Shown here: piece after piece, positions 44,160-51,120 of the stretch
Layout: every line of letters starts with the position of its first letter
How positions within the stretch are numbered: the first letter of the stretch is position 1
Assembly: GCA_016720655.1 (NCBI GenBank)
Contig: JADKKE010000032.1
Location: forward strand, 682,001-746,000
Length of the DNA: 64,000 nucleotides
Direction of reading: 5' to 3'
Origin: Bacteroidota bacterium
GTDB lineage: Bacteria > Bacteroidota > Bacteroidia > AKYH767-A > 2013-40CM-41-45
Translations under genes and position numbers: made by a program
The notes under the pieces: generated by a model
Databases searched by the model: none
Told to the model about the DNA's origin: nothing
What the model saw: the letters and a program-made list of their open reading frames with translations, nothing else

Positions 44160-45140
44160 TTAAACCAGGTACATCACTTCCTTTACAGCTTTGATAACTC
44201 TGGCTGGATTCGGCAAATAAGCTTCAATAAGTGTCGGTGCATAGGGCAAAGGGACATCTCCTCCCATGACTCTAACAATGGGTGCGTCGAGGTAATCAAA
44301 GGCTTTTTTCTGAACCATAAATGCGATTTCACTCGCAATGGATGCGAGGGGCCAGGATTCTTCAACAACAACAAGGCGATTCGTCTTTTTTACAGATTCA
44401 ATCACTGTGTTGTAATCAATAGGCCGAACACTTCTTAAATCGATCACTTCTGCATTGATGCTCTCTTTTGCAAGTTCTTCCGCAGCTTTCAATGCAATCT
44501 TCATCATTTTGCCAAAAGAAACAATCGTCACATCTGTTCCCGGACGTTTGATATCTGCAACACCGATTGGAATAAGATATTCTCCATCGGGTATCATTCC
44601 TTTTTCACCGTACATCTGTTCGCTTTCCATGAAGATGACAGGGTCATTGTCACGAATGGCAGACTTCAACAATCCTTTAGCATCAGCAGGATTGGAAGGA
44701 ACCACCACTTTTAATCCAGGACAGTTGGCGTACCAGTTTTCAAACGCCTGAGAATGCTGTGAACTCAACATCCCTGCAGAAGCTGTTGGTCCTCTAAAGA
44801 CAATCGGAACAGTGTATTGTCCACCACTCATGCTCATCATTTTTGCAGCACTATTGATTACCTGATCAATAGCAACAAGAGAAAAATTGAAAGTCATGAA
44901 TTCAATGATGGGTCTTAATCCATTCATGGCCGCCCCTACACCAATTCCCGCAAAACCAAGTTCTGCAATGGGAGTATCAATCACACGCTTCGGACCAAAT
45001 TCTTCCAGCATGCCCTGACTTACCTTGTATGCTCCATTGTATTGTGCCACTTCTTCACCCATCAGGAATACCCGTGAATCACGACGCATTTCTTCTGTCA
45101 TTGCTTCACGAAGGGCTTCACGGAATTGAACTTCTCTCAT
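44160..45140 (-). CDS. pdhB: Pyruvate dehydrogenase E1 component, beta subunit
   Basis: 326 residues. The beta-subunit start MREVQFREALREAM, then VFLMGEEVAQYNGAYK, TPIAELGFAGIGVGAA and the phosphate/active-site region SSQHSQAFENWYANCPGLK are typical of PdhB. The complete chain ends with the C-terminal transketolase domain (VVEESWPLASIASEIA). With PdhA, E2 and E3 it makes acetyl-CoA. The other subunits are not in the window, so it is an isolated pdhB, as often seen in Bacteroidota. It differs from the fused E1 at 29 kb. Confidence 0.93.
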   Translation of the reverse strand: MREVQFREALREAMTEEMRRDSRVFLMGEEVAQYNGAYKVSQGMLEEFGPKRVIDTPIAELGFAGIGVGAAMNGLRPIIEFMTFNFSLVAIDQVINSAAKMMSMSGGQYTVPIVFRGPTASAGMLSSQHSQAFENWYANCPGLKVVVPSNPADAKGLLKSAIRDNDPVIFMESEQMYGEKGMIPDGEYLIPIGVADIKRPGTDVTIVSFGKMMKIALKAAEELAKESINAEVIDLRSVRPIDYNTVIESVKKTNRLVVVEESWPLASIASEIAFMVQKKAFDYLDAPIVRVMGGDVPLPYAPTLIEAYLPNPARVIKAVKEVMYLV

Positions 45141-45225
45141 ATGGAATTTAATTTCTTCGGCTTTCGTATAGTATCACCACCGGAATTTTTCAGATAGAGA
45201 CTAGCTACTAAATTTAACCGGGTTG

Positions 45226-45233
45226 CAAATGTA
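45226..45233 (-). promoter_or_regulatory. -7 box (TACATTTG) of pdhB
   Basis: It is an exact TAnnTTTG match about 85 bases before the ATG. The -33 region would lie in the end of the TPR gene and lacks TTG. Confidence 0.45.
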
Positions 45234-45245
45234 GAAAAATCCCGT

Positions 45246-45575
45246 TCATTCTTCTTCATCAGAATCGCCCTGAAGTTGTTTCCAGGCACCCTCTAACTCA
45301 TTGAAGGTGTGCTGATTCTTCTGCAATCGGGCCAAGACCATACCTTTTTGATAAACGTAGGCTGCCTCATCGATAGAACCTGTGCTTTCGTTCAGCTTTC
45401 CCATTTGATAATAGCTTGCCAGATAATCCGGATCCTTGAACATGAGTTCTGATAGAATTCTTTTGGCCTCCGGAAAATTGTTTAAACGAATGTATTCCAA
45501 TGACAAAGCATACCGGGAAAAGGAATCTTCCGGATCTTCATCAATATACCTTTTCAACATTTCAATTCTATCCAT
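45246..45575 (-). CDS. Small TPR protein
   Basis: 109 residues with two to three TPR helix pairs (FSRYALSLEYIRL, YLASYYQMGKLNE, EAAYVYQKGMVLA). No signal peptide, so it is cytoplasmic. It is upstream of pdhB on the same strand. TPR proteins of this size act as adaptors. No partner can be named. Confidence 0.75.
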   Translation of the reverse strand: MDRIEMLKRYIDEDPEDSFSRYALSLEYIRLNNFPEAKRILSELMFKDPDYLASYYQMGKLNESTGSIDEAAYVYQKGMVLARLQKNQHTFNELEGAWKQLQGDSDEEE

Positions 45576-45799
45576 CAGAGGTTATAAACAAGATAAAATA
45601 GGGTGGATTATTTCTTTATCTTCGCGCCAAATTCATTAAAATTGGTACTGGCGAAGATACAAAGACGGGGATTGCGGAACACCATTTCGACGGAAGCGTT
45701 TTTTACAAAATGCATGCATCTCTGGTTTTTCCTTTTTACACTTCGCTTGTCCATTACCCTCTTTCCTTTCCCTGGTAAATGCATTAATCCAATCGTATC

Positions 45800-46534
45800 A
45801 TGAAGATATTAGTTTGTATTGCAAATGTTCCTGACACAACAGCGAAAATAAATTTCACCCCGGATAACAAAGAATTTGTTTCAACGGGAGTAACTTTTAT
45901 CCTGAATCCATACGATGAGATTGCTCTGTCAAAGGCTGTTGATCTCACGACTGGTGGTGGTACTGTCACTGTTATCAATATTGGAGATGCTTCCACTGAA
46001 CCTACTATTCGCAAGGCGCTTGCCATCGGAGCTACAGATGCAGTTCGTGTGAATTCAAAACCTCGTGATGGGTATTTTGTTGCACGTCAAATTGCAGAGT
46101 ATGTTAAAACGAATCCTTTTGATCTGATTTTGTGCGGTCGCGAATCAAGTGATTCGAATGGCTCTTCTGTGCCTGCGATGCTTGCGGAATTGCTCGGCAT
46201 CCCTTGTGTGCTTTTTGCAAAACGTTTAACGATTGAAGGAACTACCGCAACACTCGAACAGGAAATCGAAGGTGGGAAAGAAATACTCTCCTCACCTTTG
46301 CCACTGGTAGCCGGCGCTTCCGAAGGAATGGCAGAATGGAAAATTCCAAACATGCGTGGAATTATGTCGGCACGAACAAAACCATTGGTGGTGATTGAAC
46401 CCATCGAAGTTCCTCAACACACAACTGTGAAAAGCTATGACAAACCGATCCCACGAAGTTCAGTGAAATTGATCGCAGCCGAGGATGCAGGAAAACTTTT
46501 TGACATGCTTCGTGATGAGAAAAAAGTCATCTAA
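45800..46534 (+). CDS. etfB: Electron transfer flavoprotein, beta subunit
   Basis: 244 residues. EtfB is recognised by MKILVCIANVPDT, the AMP-binding DLILCGRESSDSNGSSVPAMLAEL region and the C-terminal loop. The ETF accepts electrons from acyl-CoA dehydrogenases and hands them to the quinone pool. It forms an operon with etfA 47 bases downstream. The near-consensus box TATCTTCG at 45617-45624 may be the promoter. The ETF links to the acyl-CoA catabolism in the window. Confidence 0.95.
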   Translation: MKILVCIANVPDTTAKINFTPDNKEFVSTGVTFILNPYDEIALSKAVDLTTGGGTVTVINIGDASTEPTIRKALAIGATDAVRVNSKPRDGYFVARQIAEYVKTNPFDLILCGRESSDSNGSSVPAMLAELLGIPCVLFAKRLTIEGTTATLEQEIEGGKEILSSPLPLVAGASEGMAEWKIPNMRGIMSARTKPLVVIEPIEVPQHTTVKSYDKPIPRSSVKLIAAEDAGKLFDMLRDEKKVI

Positions 46535-46581
46535 TCAGCAGAGTAAATAATCGATTGATTCAGTATAAAGAGATAAACACT

Positions 46582-47562
46582 ATGTCAGTACTCGTATACA
46601 TTGAAAATGTTCAGGGCAAATTTAAGAAATCCACTTTCGAAGTGATTTCTTTTGCCGCTGCTATTGCACAAAAACAAAATCTTCCTCTTGTCGCGCTTTC
46701 AATCGGAGATGTTTCCGATGAAGAACTTGGGAAAGCCGGTAAATACGGAGTCACCAAAGTGCTGAAAGCAGTTGGTGATTCATTGAAGGAAATGAACGTG
46801 CAGCCCTATGCTTCTGTTATTGCGCAGGCAGCAAAAGCAGAAAACGCGAAAGTGATTGTACTTTCTGCAAGTTTCTCCGGAAAAGGTATTGCTCCACGCG
46901 TTGCCATTAAACTGGATGCCGGTCTGGCGGATAATGTAATTGATTTGCCCGTGATGGATGGCCCATTCATTGTGAAAAAAGGTGCGTTTTCAGGTAAGGC
47001 TTTTGCTTTTGTAGAAATTAGCTCGGATGTAAAAGTCATCAGTATGATTCCAAATTCATACAAGGTAGTGGAATCGCCCGGTTCAGCAGCTATCACAATT
47101 TTCGAAACACAAATAGAAGCTAAGGACCTGACTGTAACAGTTAAAGAAACCAAACGTTCCACCGATAAAGTTTCACTGCCGGATGCTGAACTCGTTGTAT
47201 CTGCCGGTCGTGGAATGAAAGGTCCGGAAAACTGGGGAATGATTGAAGAGCTGGCAAATACACTCGGAGCAGCTACTGCGTGTAGTAAACCAGTTTCCGA
47301 TGCCGGGTGGAGACCACATTCTGAACACGTTGGTCAGACCGGTATTGCCATCAGTCCGAATCTGTATATTGCCATTGGTATTTCAGGAGCAATCCAACAC
47401 CTCGCAGGTGTAAGCAGTTCCAAGGTAATTGTAGTTGTCAATAAAGACCCTGAAGCCCCGTTCTTTAAAGCTGCTGATTATGGAATTGTCGGAGATGCAT
47501 TCGAAATAGTTCCCCGGCTTGTAGAAGCTGCAAAGGCATTTAAGTCCAGCCAAAACGGTTAA
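46582..47562 (+). CDS. etfA: Electron transfer flavoprotein, alpha subunit
   Basis: The frame is open from a TTG at 46555, but the ATG at 46582 starts the chain correctly (MSVLVYIENVQGKF). The 326 residues hold the N-terminal nucleotide fold and the C-terminal FAD-binding domain with VSAGRGMKGPENWG, GWRPHSEHVGQTG, and AIGISGAIQHLAG. It is paired with etfB. Confidence 0.96.
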   Translation: MSVLVYIENVQGKFKKSTFEVISFAAAIAQKQNLPLVALSIGDVSDEELGKAGKYGVTKVLKAVGDSLKEMNVQPYASVIAQAAKAENAKVIVLSASFSGKGIAPRVAIKLDAGLADNVIDLPVMDGPFIVKKGAFSGKAFAFVEISSDVKVISMIPNSYKVVESPGSAAITIFETQIEAKDLTVTVKETKRSTDKVSLPDAELVVSAGRGMKGPENWGMIEELANTLGAATACSKPVSDAGWRPHSEHVGQTGIAISPNLYIAIGISGAIQHLAGVSSSKVIVVVNKDPEAPFFKAADYGIVGDAFEIVPRLVEAAKAFKSSQNG

Positions 47563-47644
47563 ATAAATAGTAAGCGAAACAATATTTTTTTATTTTCGAT
47601 AAAGAAAAGGAAGAAGGACGAAAGCCAGGTTCCCGGAATTGAAT

Positions 47645-48250
47645 ATGAAAAAGATTAAACTTGAAATTATCGGCCTCTCCTACAGCCAGACTCAATCCGG
47701 TGCTTATGCACTCGTACTTGGAGAAGAAAAAGGGAAACGCAGACTTCCGATTATCATCGGTGCTTTTGAAGCGCAGGCGATCGCGATCGAGCTTGAAAAC
47801 ATGACACCAACCAGGCCTTTAACCCACGACCTGTTTAAAAGTCTGGCGCAGTCCTTCGATATTGAAGTGGAGGAAGTCATCATTTTTAATCTCCTCGAAG
47901 GTGTTTTTTATGCGAAACTGGTTTGCAATAACGGGGACAAGAAAATGGAAATCGATGCACGAACCAGCGATGCGATTGCAATTGCTGTTCGCTTTGGATG
48001 CCCGATTTATACGTATGAATTTATTCTTTCCACTGCAGGAATTGTTCTCGAAGAAAACACACCAATCGAAGGCATCGAGGAGCAAGTAGAAAAACAAGTT
48101 CCAACTTCTGCTACTAAACTTTCCGAAAACGAACTGTCTACCGCGAGTACCGACGATCTGAAAGAGATGCTGAAAAAAGCACTCGACGAAGAAGCCTACG
48201 AACGTGCTTCACGCATTCGCGATGAATTAAACAAGCGGAAGAGCAATTAA
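47645..48250 (+). CDS. Bifunctional nuclease family protein with UVR motif
   Basis: The frame has a TTG at 47639, but the ATG at 47645 is the better start (201 residues). The first 130 residues are a BFN/DUF151 domain (VLGEEKGKRRLPIIIGAFE, RTSDAIAIAVRFGCPIY). The C-terminal 35 residues form a UvrB/UvrC-type helical hairpin (LKKALDEEAYERASRIRDEL). The family has DNase and RNase activity in plants (family knowledge). The bacterial role is not settled. It is 82 bases after etfA on the same strand. Confidence 0.85.
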   Translation: MKKIKLEIIGLSYSQTQSGAYALVLGEEKGKRRLPIIIGAFEAQAIAIELENMTPTRPLTHDLFKSLAQSFDIEVEEVIIFNLLEGVFYAKLVCNNGDKKMEIDARTSDAIAIAVRFGCPIYTYEFILSTAGIVLEENTPIEGIEEQVEKQVPTSATKLSENELSTASTDDLKEMLKKALDEEAYERASRIRDELNKRKSN

Positions 48251-48270
48251 CCTTATTCTTATTGATTTCC

Positions 48271-49527
48271 TTAGTGCGCAACCTGAGCTACCTGCTGAGG
48301 GTCATGCTTGTGTTTGAAGAAAACTGCAAACAGCACAGCAACAATTAATGCGTACACCGCAAAGCTAATCCAAATGCTTTGCCAGTCTTTCGATCCACCG
48401 TCATGGGTGAAGTAAGCATCAATGGCGAAACCACTTACTTTACTTCCCAGATAGGCACCAACCCCGTTTGTCATCATCATGAACAAGCCTTGTGCACTCG
48501 AACGAATCGAAGAGTCGGTGTTGGTTTCGATGAATAGTGAGCCTGAAATATTAAAGAAGTCGAATGCCATTCCATAAACAATACAAGACAGGATAATCAT
48601 CCACAAGCCGTCAGCGGGATTTCCAAATCCGAATAATCCGAAACGCAATACCCAGGCCAACATTGAAAAAAGCATCACTTTTTTAATGCCGAATTTTTTT
48701 AGAAAGAAAGGAATCGTAAGAATGAATACAGTTTCAGAAATCTGAGAAATGGACATTATTATTGTCGAGTATTTCACGACAAGCGAATCCGCATACTCCG
48801 GGATGCGTTTGAAATCATCAAGAAAAGAATCGCCATACATATTGGTTAACTGCAACGCAGCACCGAGGAACATGGAGAAAATAAAGAACAAAGCCATTTT
48901 GTAATTGGTGAATAATTTAAATGCACTCAGGCCTAATTGTTCAAGGAATGATGAATCTTTCGTAATGCTTTTTTGAGGTGGACATTTTGGTAAAGTAAAT
49001 GCATAGATGCCCAATACAATCGCAGCAACAGCTCCGATGATAAACTGGTTTGCGTTTGCTTTACTTCCCGTCAAATTGGTAGTCCACATGGCAACGATAA
49101 AACCAATTGTTCCCCATACACGAATGGGAGGGAAGACTTTAACGACATCGAACTTATTGTCTTTTAAAATAGTATATGCAATTGAATTCGACAGGGAAAT
49201 TGTCGGCATGTAACAAATCATCGCACCGAAAATTACATAGTATAATGTCTCCGGATCGTTTACGCTGGGTACATAAAACAAGATCAGTCCGTACATGATT
49301 TGCAGGATCCCATAAAGTCTTTCCGCATTCATCCATTTGTCTGCGATGATGCCAGTAATGGTTGGCATGAATAAAGAAGATAAGGCAAGGGTGGAAAAGA
49401 TGGCTCCGAACTCAGCGCCAGTCCAACCTTTAGCATTGAAACAATATGTGCCGATAGTGATAAGCCAGGCCCCCCAGACAAAGAACTGGAAGAAACTCAG
49501 AATGGTCAGACGAAGTTTGATACCCAT
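48271..49527 (-). CDS. Nucleoside permease-like MFS transporter
   Basis: The frame has a GTG at 49533. I start at the ATG at 49527 (418 residues). Twelve hydrophobic segments are evident. The start RLTILSFFQFFVWGAWLIT and the region YTILKDNKFDVVKVFPPIRVWGTIGFI are typical of the NupG/XapB nucleoside:proton symporters. It would import nucleosides for salvage, consistent with thyA, upp and yjjG in the window. It is convergent with the nuclease gene, 20 bases apart. Confidence 0.85.
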   Translation of the reverse strand: MGIKLRLTILSFFQFFVWGAWLITIGTYCFNAKGWTGAEFGAIFSTLALSSLFMPTITGIIADKWMNAERLYGILQIMYGLILFYVPSVNDPETLYYVIFGAMICYMPTISLSNSIAYTILKDNKFDVVKVFPPIRVWGTIGFIVAMWTTNLTGSKANANQFIIGAVAAIVLGIYAFTLPKCPPQKSITKDSSFLEQLGLSAFKLFTNYKMALFFIFSMFLGAALQLTNMYGDSFLDDFKRIPEYADSLVVKYSTIIMSISQISETVFILTIPFFLKKFGIKKVMLFSMLAWVLRFGLFGFGNPADGLWMIILSCIVYGMAFDFFNISGSLFIETNTDSSIRSSAQGLFMMMTNGVGAYLGSKVSGFAIDAYFTHDGGSKDWQSIWISFAVYALIVAVLFAVFFKHKHDPQQVAQVAH

Positions 49528-49651
49528 ATTCACTTATTTATTTTAGGCTGGAAAGATAGTTTAAATGACGAATAAATATTAAATCTTTTGTTTTTGCACC
49601 CCTCCTTCACGGAAGCGTTGAAATGTTGGTGTCTTTTGTGATAAATCGACC

Positions 49652-49680
49652 TTGCTCAGCGGAAATTTCCCCTAAATTTG
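49652..49680 (+). promoter_or_regulatory. thyA promoter, TTG-N18-TAAATTTG
   Basis: TTG at 49652-49654 and TAAATTTG at 49673-49680, 21 bases before the ATG. Confidence 0.65.
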
Positions 49681-49701
49681 TAGAATTAATAGCAGCTGCT
49701 T

Positions 49702-50496
49702 ATGAAGCAATACCATGATCTTTTGCGCCATGTTATGGAAAATGGCATCGATAAAAGCGATCGTACAGGAACAGGGACACGGAGTGTATTTGGATATCAG
49801 ATGCGTTTTGATTTGGCACAGGGTTTTCCGCTCCTTACAACCAAGAAACTCCACACCAAGTCGATTTTTCACGAACTACTTTGGTTTTTAAAAGGGGATA
49901 CAAATATTCGTTACCTCAAAGAAAATGGTGTTTCCATCTGGGATGATTGGGCAGATGAAAATGGAAACCTCGGACCTGTTTATGGCTCGCAGTGGAGAAG
50001 CTGGCCAACTCCCGATGGCGGACATATTGACCAGATCACACAGGTCATTGAGCAAATAAAAAAAACGCCCGATTCCCGTCGCTTAATTGTGAGTGCCTGG
50101 AATGTTGCAGAAATCAACAATATGAAATTGCCTCCCTGTCATGCATTTTTTCAGTTTTATGTCAGCGATGGAAAATTATCCTGCCAGCTTTATCAACGGA
50201 GTGCTGATATATTCCTCGGTGTGCCTTTTAACATTGCTTCCTATGCTGCTCTTACAATGATGGTGGCGCAGGTGTGCAATCTTCAGCCCGGAGATTTTGT
50301 TCACACATTTGGTGACGCGCACATTTACTCTAATCATTTTGAACAAGTAGCTCTTCAGCTTACACGAGACACGAGGCCTTTACCGAAATTGAAATTAAAT
50401 CCTTCTGTAAAAAATATTTTTGATTTTAAGTTTGAAGACCTCGTGCTTGAGAACTACGATCCACATCCACATATAAAAGCGGCTGTAGCAGTATAA
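49702..50496 (+). CDS. thyA: Thymidylate synthase
   Basis: 264 residues, the E. coli-length ThyA. Motifs: DRTGTGTRSVFGYQMR near the start, the nucleophile Cys in KLPPCHAFFQFYV, QRSADIFLGVPFNIASYA, and the end IKAAVAV. It makes dTMP from dUMP, with methylene-tetrahydrofolate as donor. It is followed by folA 41 bases on, which regenerates the folate. Confidence 0.97.
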   Translation: MKQYHDLLRHVMENGIDKSDRTGTGTRSVFGYQMRFDLAQGFPLLTTKKLHTKSIFHELLWFLKGDTNIRYLKENGVSIWDDWADENGNLGPVYGSQWRSWPTPDGGHIDQITQVIEQIKKTPDSRRLIVSAWNVAEINNMKLPPCHAFFQFYVSDGKLSCQLYQRSADIFLGVPFNIASYAALTMMVAQVCNLQPGDFVHTFGDAHIYSNHFEQVALQLTRDTRPLPKLKLNPSVKNIFDFKFEDLVLENYDPHPHIKAAVAV

Positions 50497-50537
50497 TTTT
50501 ATTTGCCCACTACAATTTTATTTCCTGCTTGTTTATC

Positions 50538-51023
50538 ATGACGATTTCAATAATAGTCGCACTTTCTGCAAACAATGTTGTTGGTATCAACAACCAACTC
50601 CCCTGGAAACTTTCTGCGGATTTAAAACGCGTGAAGGGACTAACGATGGGACATCACATTATCATGGGAAGAAAAACCTATGAAAGCATTGGAAGGCCAT
50701 TGCCCGGAAGAGTGAATGTTGTAATCACAAGAAATTCTGATTTCAACGCTGAAGGCTGTATTCTTGCAAGTTCACTTGCAGAAGCATTAAAGATTTCCAA
50801 ATCAGATCCCGAAGTTTTTATTTTTGGAGGAGGTGAAATTTTCCGTGAAGCATTGCCACATGTATCTAAAATTTATATGACCAAAGTGCATCACAGTCTT
50901 GAAGGTGATACTTATTTTCCACTGTTGGATCCCTCTCACTGGAAGGAAATAGAAAAAGTTGAGTTCAAAGCAGACGAAAAAAATGAATACGATTATTCAT
51001 TCATCACTCTTGAAAAAATTTAG
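50538..51023 (+). CDS. folA: Dihydrofolate reductase
   Basis: The frame has a TTG at 50529. The ATG at 50538 is correct (161 residues), since the chain then starts MTISIIVALSANNVVG. Other motifs: LPWKLSADLKR, the NADPH site MGRKTYESIGRPLPGR, and FIFGGGEIFREAL. It reduces dihydrofolate to tetrahydrofolate. The operon with thyA is classical. Confidence 0.97.
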   Translation: MTISIIVALSANNVVGINNQLPWKLSADLKRVKGLTMGHHIIMGRKTYESIGRPLPGRVNVVITRNSDFNAEGCILASSLAEALKISKSDPEVFIFGGGEIFREALPHVSKIYMTKVHHSLEGDTYFPLLDPSHWKEIEKVEFKADEKNEYDYSFITLEKI

Positions 51024-51048
51024 CAGAAAAATTTAAATATTCAACACA

Positions 51049-51082
51049 AAAAAATCCCTTCCGGAGACGGAAGGGATTTTTT
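51049..51082 (+). terminator. thyA-folA terminator
   Basis: Stem AAATCCCTTCCG/CGGAAGGGATTT, loop GAGA, followed by T run. Confidence 0.9.
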
Positions 51083-51094
51083 ATATGGATGGCA

Positions 51095-51119
51095 CCTAAT
51101 ACCTAATACCTGATACCAA
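51095..51119. repeat. Short 7-base array (CCTAATA type) beside the hppA stop
   Basis: Three units and a partial one, ending one base from the hppA stop codon. The unit is the same as at 27131-27165. Confidence 0.65.
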
Positions 51120-51120
51120 C

